A stretch of DNA of 27,076 bases, taken from positions 1 to 27,076 of IMG/VR virus record IMGVR_UViG_3300021347_000028, one strand, 5' to 3'. The notes under the pieces are model-generated. The model was not told the origin of the DNA. It saw only the letters and a list, made by a program, of their open reading frames with translations, and searched no databases. Within the stretch, counting starts at the first letter, position 1. Each line of letters begins with the position of its first letter. The DNA comes from a virus. The position numbers were made by a program, and so were the translations under genes. This document shows positions 18,763 to 26,215 of the stretch, piece by piece.

Positions 18763-19944
18763 ATGGCACTTAAAAAGATAAACAAAAAACGTATAGCAAT
18801 GAGAAAGGATCGGGTTTCACTCGATGCTAAAATGATGGGTCCTGAACCTTTATTCACAGATGAAGACCAAGATGCTATAGCATTAGAACAGAAAGATGGA
18901 AAAGTAGGACCAATATGGTCTAGTGCCACAAGATGGTATAATTATTTTTATGATAATAAAGATTATGTTCCTTTTGCTGTAGATTACCTAAAAGATGTCG
19001 AAGGCTGGGATGATGATAAGATTAAAATCTTTTTACGTTTACCTGATTGGAAGATTAGACGAATTGGAAATATGGCTATTGTATGGTCAAGAGGATATAA
19101 ATTTTCAGCAGCTCTAATCGAAAGTACAGCACAGATAGCATCAGATTTATTCGAAGAAGCTTCACTATTAGAAGAGCAAAGAATAGAAGCAGTAAAAGAA
19201 AAACCTAAAATGCCTAGTATACAGGAAAGAACTAGAGCAAAAGTATTAGATACAATATATGCAGAGTTTGATACCTCAGTGGTTGATGAATGGATGGACG
19301 GTAATTTTAAAGTAGATTTCCCAGCATTCTCTTTATTTAAAAACTTTGGATTAAAAGGTAACGCTATTCCTATCTTTCATAGTATGATAGAATCAGGTTA
19401 TTTAGAATTAAAAGAAGCTTATGATAAAACATGTCCCGATTGTGTAGAAGCATATAGTCATGTAACAAAAGGCAATAAGAAGAAAATGCTCAACGTATAC
19501 GAATCTATCTTTTCTGACCTAGATAAACTTAAAGATAGCTTTAAAGCGACGCGTAAGGCGCGTGTACGTGTGCCTAAGAGCAACGATAAGCAAGTATCTA
19601 AGTTAAACTATATGAAAGAAGATCTTAACTCTAAACTAACATCTATCGATCCTGTATTAATACCAGGTAAGACTAAACTATGGATTTATAATACCAAACA
19701 AGGTAAACTAACAGAATTTTTTACAGACAATGGTGCTGGTTTTGAAGTTGTTGGATCTACATTAAAGAACTTTGATCCTAAACTAAGTAAAGTAACTAAA
19801 CTTAGAAAGCCAGATGAGATACTTCCGCAGATACTAAACAAAACAGAATTCCAGATAAAGAAAGTTTGGAAAGGATTAACAACAAAGATTTATGAACCAA
19901 CAGGCCGAATTAATAAGGACTGTATTTTAATGAGAGTAATATAA
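18763..19944 (+). CDS. Conserved T4-like marine phage protein, 393 aa, unknown function
   Basis: A large soluble protein next to the gp33-gp59-gp32 block, in the position of a conserved hypothetical of T4-like cyanophages. Visible: a basic start, an aromatic segment WYNYFYDNKDYVPF, a long helical middle (residues 120-270), a basic patch KATRKARVRVPKSNDKQ and a beta-type C-terminal part (KTKLWIYNTKQGKLTEFF, LRKPDEILPQIL, GRINKDCILMRV). Its neighbours suggest a job in replication, recombination or late transcription. The start has no clear ribosome-binding site and follows the hairpin at 18699. The ATG of gp33 overlaps its stop (TAATG). Confidence 0.78.
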   Translation: MALKKINKKRIAMRKDRVSLDAKMMGPEPLFTDEDQDAIALEQKDGKVGPIWSSATRWYNYFYDNKDYVPFAVDYLKDVEGWDDDKIKIFLRLPDWKIRRIGNMAIVWSRGYKFSAALIESTAQIASDLFEEASLLEEQRIEAVKEKPKMPSIQERTRAKVLDTIYAEFDTSVVDEWMDGNFKVDFPAFSLFKNFGLKGNAIPIFHSMIESGYLELKEAYDKTCPDCVEAYSHVTKGNKKKMLNVYESIFSDLDKLKDSFKATRKARVRVPKSNDKQVSKLNYMKEDLNSKLTSIDPVLIPGKTKLWIYNTKQGKLTEFFTDNGAGFEVVGSTLKNFDPKLSKVTKLRKPDEILPQILNKTEFQIKKVWKGLTTKIYEPTGRINKDCILMRVI

Positions 19945-20183
19945 TGGATATATTAGAAGAAAAGATTATGACTAAGAAAAGGTTTAGCGCAGGAGTAGAA
20001 ACTCTGGTTGCTAAAAACAATATGTCATATATCGATGCAATGAACTATATCATAGAGAAAAGAGGAATGGATTATGGAAACATAAAGAAATTGCTTAGTG
20101 ATTCTCTAAAAGAAAAAGTTACTGCAGAAGCACAAGGATTAAACTTAATTAAACAAAAGAAGGGTAACACATTACCAGTATGA
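19944..20183 (+). CDS. 33: Late promoter transcription accessory protein, gp33-like
   Basis: In T4, gp33 ties the sliding clamp to RNA polymerase and co-activates late transcription with gp55. This 79-residue protein has the layout of the short marine T4-like gp33 homologues: AGVETLVAKNNMSYIDAMNY followed by IIEKRGMDYGNIKKLLSDSL, then KEKVTAEAQGLNLIKQKK. T4 gp33 is longer (112 residues). Location directly before gp59 and gp32, and the presence of TATAAATA late promoters in the window, support the call. An in-frame ATG eight codons in is an alternative start. Confidence 0.72.
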   Translation: MDILEEKIMTKKRFSAGVETLVAKNNMSYIDAMNYIIEKRGMDYGNIKKLLSDSLKEKVTAEAQGLNLIKQKKGNTLPV

Positions 20184-20770
20184 TGCAACCCTTTGATGCA
20201 TATAGTATGTACAATGCACTTAAGTTGCATTTCGAACAAGATAGCTATGATGCAGTTAAGTATAATTTTAAATCCAACGTATCATCTAAATCGTTCTTTG
20301 CAAGGAAAGATAAATACTTCTTTGCCAAGTTAGCTAAGAACTATGATGATAAATTATTACAATATTATATAGCAAACTTTAAGAATGGAGTAAGCTATGT
20401 TGGTGATATGTTAAATGAAGGTGGTGAAACTAACTTTAAAGAACATATGAAAATTCGCGAATCGATACATCGTGAGTTTCAAAAAGATATAAATAAACTT
20501 GTTGATATGGATAAAGAGTTTGATAGTTTCTTTGAAGCAAAACAAACCCATCCATTGATAATAAAATTATTGATGAGAGAAGAGATTAGTTTAGAGACTG
20601 TTGTTATTCTGGATTCAATATTAGGGTTTATGGACCGTGAAGGAAAGAAGATAACTGAGACAATTATTTGGCCAGATATCTCTAGAAAGATTATGAAATA
20701 TAAACCTTTTGTAGACTTTAATAAGATTAAATGTATAGACATAATCAAAAAAGGGTTTACAAAACCATAG
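20180..20770 (+). CDS. 59: Loader of DNA helicase, gp59-like
   Basis: gp59 binds forked DNA and gp32 and loads the gp41 replicative helicase. This 196-residue protein matches T4 gp59 (217 residues) in several blocks: YDAVKYNFKSNVSSKSFFAR, RKDKYFFAKL, IANFKNGVSYVGDM, PLIIKLLMREEISLETVVIL and DSILGFMDREGKK. It is strongly basic with an all-helical pattern, as in the T4 structure. The ATGA overlap with gp33 and the position just before gp32 follow the usual T4-like order. The -35 box of the gp32 promoter lies inside its last codons. Confidence 0.9.
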   Translation: MMQPFDAYSMYNALKLHFEQDSYDAVKYNFKSNVSSKSFFARKDKYFFAKLAKNYDDKLLQYYIANFKNGVSYVGDMLNEGGETNFKEHMKIRESIHREFQKDINKLVDMDKEFDSFFEAKQTHPLIIKLLMREEISLETVVILDSILGFMDREGKKITETIIWPDISRKIMKYKPFVDFNKIKCIDIIKKGFTKP

Positions 20771-20784
20771 GAGTGTGGTATAAT
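20756..20784 (+). promoter_or_regulatory. Early sigma70-type promoter P7, upstream of gp32
   Basis: TTTACA at 20756-20761 inside the end of gp59, a 17-bp spacer and TATAAT at 20779-20784. It gives gp32 its own transcript with a leader of roughly 57 bases. Confidence 0.9.
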
Positions 20785-20798
20785 ATACTCATTATATT

Positions 20799-20858
20799 AT
20801 GAATAAAGTGGATAATTCAATTAATACAGTGTACATGGAGAATAAAAATGTCATTTGA
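20799..20858 (+). CDS. Possible 19-aa leader peptide overlapping the gp32 start
   Basis: ATG 20799 opens a 19-codon frame (MNKVDNSINTVYMENKNVI) whose stop TGA lies 8-10 bases inside gp32 in another frame. It begins 14 bases after the -10 box. Translation would pass over the gp32 ribosome-binding site and start, so it could couple or attenuate gp32 expression. No direct evidence for translation. Confidence 0.3.
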   Translation: MNKVDNSINTVYMENKNVI

Positions 20859-21780
20859 AAACTTAAAGAGCGCACGAGGCTCGTCTATCGACAAACTCGT
20901 AAAAGCAGCAGAAGCTGTATCCACCCCAAAAGCTGAAAACTCTTCTTATGAAGATAACAGACTTTGGAAACCTACCAGAGATAAAGCAGGAAACGGTTAC
21001 GCGGTAATCAGATTCTTACCTGCCAAAGAAGGTGAAGATCTTCCTTGGGTAAGATACTGGGACCACGGATTCAAAGGTCCTAACGGTCAATGGTATATTG
21101 AAAAATCTTTAACCTCTATAAATCAACCTGATCCTGTATCAGAGTCGAATACGGTTCTTTGGAATACTGGTAGAGACGAGGATAAAGCTTTGGCGAGAGA
21201 AAGAAAAAGAAGGTTACATTATGTTTCCAACATTCTCGTAATTAACGATCCTGAAAACCCACAGAATAATGGGCAGGTAAAACTTTACCAATTTGGTAAA
21301 AGAATCTTCGACAAAATTATGGATGCTATGCAACCACAATACGCCGATGAATCACCTGTAAATCCATATGACTTCTGGGAAGGTGCAGACTTTAAAATTA
21401 AAATTAGAAAAGTCGACGGATGGGTTAATTATGATAAATCAGAATTCTCAGCCCCTGCTCCTTTGTATGATGGAGATGAAGCTCAATTACAAGATGTTTA
21501 TGGGAAACTATATTCATTAAGTGAGTTCACAGATCCAAAACAATACAAAAGTTATGATGAACTTAAAGCTAAGCTTAATAGAGTATTGGGAGTCGATGCT
21601 GGGATCAGTGCGGATATGGCAGCAATGTCCACTGCGCCTGTTCCTACGATGGAGGCTACATCTAATCTTAATGTCGGTGCATCAGTTGCCGAGCCATCAT
21701 TACCCGCTGAGGAATCAGAATCTTCTTCGGATGAAGATGATACTTTAAGCTACTTTAACAAATTAGCGAACGAGAGTTAA
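20848..21780 (+). CDS. 32: Single-stranded DNA-binding protein, gp32-like
   Basis: gp32 coats single-stranded DNA in replication, recombination and repair. The 310-residue protein has the T4-type order: a short helical N-terminal region for cooperativity (SFENLKSARGSSIDKLVKAA), an OB-fold core with WVRYWDHGFKGPNGQWYIEK and RRLHYVSNILVINDPENPQN, the conserved GKRIFDKIMDAMQP and PYDFWEGADFKIKI segments, and an acidic tail (EESESSSDEDDTLSYF) that recruits partner proteins. The zinc-binding His-Cys3 site of T4 gp32 is missing, and there is no Cys in the protein. GGAG 9 bases upstream serves the start. It is transcribed from P7 and ends at the terminator at 21833. Confidence 0.96.
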   Translation: MSFENLKSARGSSIDKLVKAAEAVSTPKAENSSYEDNRLWKPTRDKAGNGYAVIRFLPAKEGEDLPWVRYWDHGFKGPNGQWYIEKSLTSINQPDPVSESNTVLWNTGRDEDKALARERKRRLHYVSNILVINDPENPQNNGQVKLYQFGKRIFDKIMDAMQPQYADESPVNPYDFWEGADFKIKIRKVDGWVNYDKSEFSAPAPLYDGDEAQLQDVYGKLYSLSEFTDPKQYKSYDELKAKLNRVLGVDAGISADMAAMSTAPVPTMEATSNLNVGASVAEPSLPAEESESSSDEDDTLSYFNKLANES

Positions 21781-21787
21781 GCTAGTT

Positions 21788-21826
21788 GGTCTGTAGTACA
21801 ATCTAACGTATTCAATACTACAGGTC
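21788..21826. repeat. Inverted repeat between gp32 and the tail operon
   Basis: CTGTAGTA (21791-21798) and TACTACAG (21816-21823) form a perfect 8-bp stem, extendable by a G-C and two G-T pairs, around a 17-base loop. It lies just before the terminator in the gp32 3' region and could protect the mRNA end or bind a protein. Confidence 0.6.
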
Positions 21827-21832
21827 GGAAAA

Positions 21833-21867
21833 GGTCAAGGTCCTATAGGATTCTTGGCCTTTTTTTT
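21833..21867. terminator. Bidirectional Rho-independent terminator
   Basis: GGTCAAGG and TCTTGGCC form a stem closed by CC-TATA-GG (21833-21859) with eight T after it on the + strand (21860-21867). On the - strand the same hairpin is followed by TTTT. It separates the convergent gp32 and tail transcripts, and the tape-measure stop codon overlaps the T-run. Confidence 0.9.
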
Positions 21868-23674
21868 ATCTACTGGAAGCACCACCTAGTACTGCTGAAG
21901 CTGCAGAAGGTAGCATATGGGTAACATTCGATTGAATTACCTGATTGTTTGTTGTTGTAGGAGATGATGTAACGGTTGAAACACTTACATTGCTTGCTGT
22001 TGTTGCCTGATCAGCCTGTAAGTCTGCAGAGCTTTGTGATATTTGTGCACCATCAACAGTAGTCTTTTTCTCTATAGCTGCCATAATATCCTCTTCTGAC
22101 ATACCTTCCATTGAAGCTAGTTGAGCTTCTTCTTTAGACATACCAGAATCTCTTGCTTCATTATATGCAGCTTGTTCTTCATTTTTCTTTCTTATTTCTT
22201 CAGCTGCTCTTGCCCCTCTTCCGGTATCTAAACCAGCAGCTAAGCTATCGATTACTGAGGTATCGAAATCATCACCCATAAGCCATTTAGCTAATCTTGG
22301 ACCTAACAGTCCAATTATCTTTCTTGGTATAAAGGTAATACCATTTACGAGCATTGCTAAGAAGTCTACAAAATATAAAAATGCAACTTTGAGTGTGTCG
22401 ATTATACCTGCGCCTGGTCCTAACGAGTCTTGTAATTTTTTAAATCCAAGATATAATCCACCTATAAGAGCTACAATTAATAATGCTGGAGCTAGGACTA
22501 CACCTAAACCACCTACTGCAAATCCCATCGCTGTTCCTAAGGTAGTTAATGCTCCTACGATAGTGGGTATAAATGTACCTATCATAAAGATTCTGAATAC
22601 TCTTGCTGCTTTTAATGCTGTACCTAAGAATTTAATAATCTTTCCAGAGAATAATAATAGAATACCGCCAATTAAAGAGGTAAATAACCCTGCATTTTGT
22701 TCGAAAAGATATGCTGCTTCTTGAGATTCTCCGTTGAATAATGCAGAAAAGTAATTTATAACAGCTCCAATTTTCTCAATAGCAGTTGTCATAATCTCAT
22801 TAAATTTTTCTGGATCGACAAAGAGTAAAGCTAAACCTGTTAATGCTGCTATAAATCCAACTCCTTTAGCTGCACCGCTTATACCAGAATCCAGTTTATC
22901 ACCAAAGCTTTCCATACTATTAGCAATCTGTAATAACCTAGAATTAGCTTCTTCGTTTAACTTCTGAGCTTCTCTACGATTCTCTTCTGATTCTGCACCC
23001 TTTTTTATTTCTTCGATCTGCTCTCGAGCCGCTAATATTAATTCCTTATTCTTCTCATTCATCGGAAGAGCTAAGTTCTTCTGGGCTTCATCGTAGGCTT
23101 TTTGTAAAGCCTTTGTTTGCATTGTAGAGAATTGTCCAAATCTTCCACCTAATTTCTTAAGTTGATTACCTAAATCTTTGTTTAATGTATCACCTTCTGT
23201 GAGTGCAGTTTGTTTTTCAATTCTTTTAATGACATTCTGTAGACCCGCGAGGTTTTCTTTTGTAGCTTGTTCTTCTTTTGAACCATATTTCTCTATCAAA
23301 GAAGAAGTATCAGAGTTTATAGTAGCTAATTCAGCTAATCTATTTCCTATGGCTATATCATTTTTAGAACCTTTTAATAATTTAGCTGTTTCATCTAATG
23401 CTTTCTGCATTTCTGCAGCATCTTCAGCTCTACCATTTTCAGCTAATTCGTCTATTTTCTTCTGGGCATCGGCAGCCTGTAATAATAAATCCGCTCTTTG
23501 TTCCGCTCTATTAGAAACCTGTCCACTTCTTTGAATAAGAGCATCCAAGTTTTTATTTGCATCTTGTACACCTTTATCAATATTTCCTATAGTAGGATCA
23601 ACTGATGGTTTCTTTTCCTTTCTTTTTTCTATAGGCTTTTGTGGTGCCGGATTCTTTTTATCGTCGTCTGCCAT
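21866..23674 (-). CDS. Tail tape-measure / baseplate hub length determinant, gp29-like
   Basis: A 602-residue protein with the build of a myovirus tape measure: a long charged coiled-coil region (residues 25-255, rich in Lys, Glu, Ala and Gln), a hydrophobic middle of several membrane-like segments (about 265-460; GVGFIAALTGLALLFVD, FTSLIGGILLLFSG, VVLAPALLIVALIGGLYLGF) and a polar, partly disordered C-terminus with a final NVTHMLPSAASAVL. T4 gp29 has 590 residues. Identity is inferred from architecture, size and position after gp26/gp51; direct similarity to T4 gp29 is not obvious by eye. In the virion it would fill the tail tube and enter the host membrane. Last gene of the - strand operon. 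Confidence 0.65.
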   Translation of the reverse strand: MADDDKKNPAPQKPIEKRKEKKPSVDPTIGNIDKGVQDANKNLDALIQRSGQVSNRAEQRADLLLQAADAQKKIDELAENGRAEDAAEMQKALDETAKLLKGSKNDIAIGNRLAELATINSDTSSLIEKYGSKEEQATKENLAGLQNVIKRIEKQTALTEGDTLNKDLGNQLKKLGGRFGQFSTMQTKALQKAYDEAQKNLALPMNEKNKELILAAREQIEEIKKGAESEENRREAQKLNEEANSRLLQIANSMESFGDKLDSGISGAAKGVGFIAALTGLALLFVDPEKFNEIMTTAIEKIGAVINYFSALFNGESQEAAYLFEQNAGLFTSLIGGILLLFSGKIIKFLGTALKAARVFRIFMIGTFIPTIVGALTTLGTAMGFAVGGLGVVLAPALLIVALIGGLYLGFKKLQDSLGPGAGIIDTLKVAFLYFVDFLAMLVNGITFIPRKIIGLLGPRLAKWLMGDDFDTSVIDSLAAGLDTGRGARAAEEIRKKNEEQAAYNEARDSGMSKEEAQLASMEGMSEEDIMAAIEKKTTVDGAQISQSSADLQADQATTASNVSVSTVTSSPTTTNNQVIQSNVTHMLPSAASAVLGGASSR

Positions 23675-23684
23675 TTATTTTCTC

Positions 23685-24068
23685 TTAGTTAGGATTACTA
23701 TCCCCGTGTTCTTTAGCTGCTGAATTTACATATAGACCAAACCATGCCGCACCTGCACCTACTAAGATACTGATAAGACCAGATTGTTCTAATGTTGGTT
23801 CTGGTAGTTCCATAAACCAGAATGTAGCGTAATATAAAAGATACATGTAAATACCCAAGAATGCTCTTGGTATAATTCTCCATGCGTCTAATGTCTTAGC
23901 TGCAAACACCCATTTTTGCCATGGGTTTTTTCTATCGTTTGTAGTTAGCTCAAAGATTTCTTGTTTCAATTCACCTATTTCACTAACCATGGCCATGAAC
24001 TTTTTAAGATCAATTTCGACCTCATTCCTATCCATGTCTCCTTGAAATTGTCCACTTGGTTGATTCAT
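23685..24068 (-). CDS. Two-TM conserved T4-like marine phage protein
   Basis: A 127-residue protein with an acidic helical N-terminal half (DRNEVEIDLKKFMAMVSEIG) and two C-terminal transmembrane segments (IPRAFLGIYMYLLYYATFWF and ISILVGAGAAWFGLYVNS). The form with NPWQKW before the first segment is conserved in marine T4-like phages; I recall no firm function. Size and topology would allow a holin, but its place between the gp26/gp51 pair and the tape measure suggests a tail-related role. ATG 24068 lies 2 bases after the gp51-frame stop with GAGGA upstream; the frame is open further 5' but that part overlaps gp51 coding. Confidence 0.7.
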   Translation of the reverse strand: MNQPSGQFQGDMDRNEVEIDLKKFMAMVSEIGELKQEIFELTTNDRKNPWQKWVFAAKTLDAWRIIPRAFLGIYMYLLYYATFWFMELPEPTLEQSGLISILVGAGAAWFGLYVNSAAKEHGDSNPN

Positions 24069-24070
24069 TT

Positions 24071-24268
24071 CTATTTCCTCATTTTTGCTTGTTGTTGTTG
24101 CAACCTTTCGTTCTCCTTCTGGATATGATCCTGCAGGAGAGCTATGTAAATCTCCCTCTCCCATGGCACCATACCCTCAAGTTCGGTTAACGAATAACCG
24201 TGGTGTTGCATCAAAGCAAAATTAGTCCTATAATGATTTATAAGGCTATCATGCGAGAGGCCTAGGTA
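24071..24268 (-). CDS. 51: gp51-like baseplate hub assembly segment, probably made by -1 frameshift from gp26
   Basis: A 65-codon frame reading YLGLSHDSLINHYRTNFALM and then QHHGYSLTELEGMVPWEREI, ending with a Gln/Lys-rich helix. This matches the short gp51-like proteins of T4-like cyanophages (hub assembly catalyst). The frame has no ATG, GTG or TTG before the TTG-ATG in FALMQ, so conserved sequence lies upstream of any possible independent start. It is open into gp26, where T TTT TTT permits a -1 shift exactly into this frame, giving a fusion of about 300 residues. The stop lies 2 bases before the next ATG. Confidence 0.75.
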   Translation of the reverse strand, partial: YLGLSHDSLINHYRTNFALMQHHGYSLTELEGMVPWEREIYIALLQDHIQKENERLQQQQAKMRK

Positions 24269-24972
24269 AAAAAACTTTGTAGACCTTTTAGTTCTATTTC
24301 GTTTTCTTTACCACACTTAATACATTTATACTCTATATCGTGAGTTAAAGTTGGTATCTTTTCAAAATAAGAAGAAATCTTTTTGAATTGTGCTGAACTT
24401 AAATTATTCAGAAATCCTTCAACCGATTCTCTTGGTTCATCTTTACAATTATAAACACCTTCTTCATCAAATATTGTATCAATACAATCAATAACCATAT
24501 CAAATGCTCCTTCAGGTTTCTGAAGATGCTCTTCATCATATTTTTCTACATCCTGAATTCCAGGATATCTAAGCGTAACGCCTATATCATTATCTATGAT
24601 AATAGTGTTACTTTCTGGAAGATCTGAAAGATTTATTTCTTCTAAGTTTACAGATACTGGAGTTACTGAATTGCACTCTGTATCCTGACACTTAAGTTCT
24701 AAATCAACGATCTCACCTACAGACTTAGCACGTAAAGCTAAGAATAATTTTTCAAAATCAAAAACGGTAAACTTACTAAAATCTACTTTATCAAATATGC
24801 ATCCTTCCATAACATCTTTCAATGTTCGAATAATCATCTTTTGATCTTTCGATTCTAAAGCTACCATTAATAGCTTTTCTTCCCCTACATTATAAGGTCT
24901 GTATTCAATTTCGGCTCCGGTCGACGGTAATATTGTCGTATAACGAGAACCTTTCACTACTGGCAAAGCCAT
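24262..24972 (-). CDS. 26: Baseplate hub subunit, gp26-like
   Basis: A 236-residue protein of the T4 base-plate protein family (PF12322). The N-terminus TTILPSTGAEIEYRPYNVGE followed by EKLLMVALES matches T4 gp26's SGKKIKYRPFLVKEEKILLM. FEKLFLALRAKSVGEIVDLE matches LEYLFLQLRAKSIGEKIEI. Two Cys pairs (LKCQDTEC and YKCIKCGKENEI) probably bind zinc. GGAGAT 8-10 bases before the ATG is the ribosome-binding site. The last sense codons are TTT TTT ACC, and the run of seven T allows a -1 shift into the gp51-like frame. Expected to act in hub/tape-measure assembly in the infected cell. Confidence 0.9.
   Translation of the reverse strand: MALPVVKGSRYTTILPSTGAEIEYRPYNVGEEKLLMVALESKDQKMIIRTLKDVMEGCIFDKVDFSKFTVFDFEKLFLALRAKSVGEIVDLELKCQDTECNSVTPVSVNLEEINLSDLPESNTIIIDNDIGVTLRYPGIQDVEKYDEEHLQKPEGAFDMVIDCIDTIFDEEGVYNCKDEPRESVEGFLNNLSSAQFKKISSYFEKIPTLTHDIEYKCIKCGKENEIELKGLQSFFT
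24268..24274 (-). promoter_or_regulatory. Slippery heptamer T TTT TTT (candidate -1 frameshift site)
   Basis: Read on the - strand in the gp26 frame the bases are agT TTT TTT acc tag: a canonical X XXY YYZ site two codons before the gp26 stop. After a -1 shift the next codon is TAC, which enters the gp51-like frame. A weak AGGC/GCCT stem lies just downstream. Confidence 0.7.
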
Positions 24973-24985
24973 AATATTTTATCTC

Positions 24986-25621
24986 CTATAGTATACTATC
25001 AATTGCGCTTCTTATTGCTGAGCCAGTAGAACTTAATGGTCCTTCTGGTACAAATTTATTGTAAGCAAAAGTTACGCTCATTTCATTTACAGCATTTTCT
25101 GAGCTGTTATCTAAACTTATCGATTCATAAGAAACTGGATAAGCTTTTTCTAACTTAACTCCATAAACCGGAATGTTCTTCTGGTTCAATTGCTGGATTA
25201 TCACATCTACAGAATAATCATTTTTAAATCCTGAGATATATGATTCGGTATTAAATATGCCTGACTGCCATTGCTCAAGCATATTTCTCATATAATAATC
25301 ATTTGTTAGATGGAATGTCATTGTTACATCCTCATCAATAAATGTATATGGGTATTTGTTTTGTTGTCTGTCGTGGTCATGTTCGAATGTAGAAAGTGTT
25401 CTTCCTGGTAATGTAACTGATTTACAGAGTATGGATATATCTCTTGGATCGTTTAATAAATTAGCAGCATTAAAGTTACCTGAAATAACTGACCCGATTA
25501 TATTTTCTACATCTAGATTAATTAAAGAAACGTCTGGTGGTGCAAATATAACATTGAATCTATTTGACGGAGCTAATCCACCTTTCTTTGCTATTGTTGA
25601 TTTTAAGTTATCTATATTCAT
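24986..25621 (-). CDS. Tail-tube-fold baseplate protein (gp54/gp19-like)
   Basis: A 211-residue protein with the strand pattern of the myovirus tail-tube fold: SNRFNVIFAPP, CKSVTLPGRTLSTF, YTFIDEDVTMTFHLTNDYYM, LEQWQSGIFN, then NIPVYGVKLEKAYPVSYESI and MSVTFAYNKF. This is the same order as T4 gp19 (NLFQVEIS, CKATALPAG, the middle strand, a WQS turn, WPTNVGELQLDW and a C-terminal strand). The baseplate proteins gp54 and gp48 share this fold; gp48 is recognised separately at 26710, so gp54 (tail tube initiator) is the best guess. AGGAG lies about 6 bases before the ATG. Confidence 0.7.
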   Translation of the reverse strand: MNIDNLKSTIAKKGGLAPSNRFNVIFAPPDVSLINLDVENIIGSVISGNFNAANLLNDPRDISILCKSVTLPGRTLSTFEHDHDRQQNKYPYTFIDEDVTMTFHLTNDYYMRNMLEQWQSGIFNTESYISGFKNDYSVDVIIQQLNQKNIPVYGVKLEKAYPVSYESISLDNSSENAVNEMSVTFAYNKFVPEGPLSSTGSAIRSAIDSIL

Positions 25622-25623
25622 TC

Positions 25624-26211
25624 TTAGCTCCTGGCTATTTTATTTGAATCAGCCCAAACTGCAGCTTTACCTTTCTTCTTAAATTGTTCTGTCGGTAAGA
25701 ATATAGCTACTTCCCATTCAGACATAGGTACTCTAACTAATTTAGATTTAATATGTTCTGTTAAATAATGTTTAAAACAAGGTTTAAACTCTTTATACTT
25801 TTTACTACTTGCTAACAATTTATATCTTGCCCTAATTCTACTCTTATCTGTAATCTTTTGTGGCGCTGTTTTCATTAGTTCGTCTAAGAATGCCGCACGT
25901 ATTGTTGGCTTTAGATAATGTAAATTTAATCCATAGAATCCACCTTTTGCAGGTTCAACCATTATAGTTAATGGAAACCTATCGTAATAAGGTAATGTAT
26001 CTTTATATTTTGGATCGTAAAAATACATGTACATATTACCAGCAATGTTTCTAGCGGTAGGTTCTAATGCGTCATCTTTTAAAAGAGATGTACGATTTAC
26101 TGTTCCTAATTTCTTAACGTTAGCTTGAAACCATTTTTTACTAGCATTCGTTCTAGCCGTGACACCTGCACGGAACGCTTGAGCTTGTAAAGTATCAAAT
26201 AAACTTGCCAT
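25624..26211 (-). CDS. Conserved phage structural-module protein, 195 aa
   Basis: A basic protein with a central conserved block, YMYFYDPKYKDTLPYYDRFP then LTIMVEPAKGGFYGLNLHYL, that I recognise from many T4-like marine phages and other large phages. There it lies among virion assembly genes and has no clear function. It is not similar to T4 gp53. No ribosome-binding site precedes the ATG; instead CATAAATA, a late-promoter-like box, ends 5 bases upstream, so a leaderless late transcript is likely. Two bases separate it from the next gene. Confidence 0.72.
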   Translation of the reverse strand: MASLFDTLQAQAFRAGVTARTNASKKWFQANVKKLGTVNRTSLLKDDALEPTARNIAGNMYMYFYDPKYKDTLPYYDRFPLTIMVEPAKGGFYGLNLHYLKPTIRAAFLDELMKTAPQKITDKSRIRARYKLLASSKKYKEFKPCFKHYLTEHIKSKLVRVPMSEWEVAIFLPTEQFKKKGKAAVWADSNKIARS

Positions 26212-26215
26212 AGTA

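Noticed and set aside
22389-23534. Plus-strand open frames inside the tape-measure gene
   Set aside because: They are antisense to a long, well-composed coding gene, lack ribosome-binding sites and have no recognisable product.
24184-24200. CGGTTA/TAACCG hairpin as a frameshift stimulator for gp26-gp51
   Set aside because: It is about 70 bases downstream of the slippery site, too far for the usual 5-9 base spacing.
25624-26211. Assignment of the 195-aa protein as T4 gp53
   Set aside because: Length is similar but none of the T4 gp53 sequence blocks are present.
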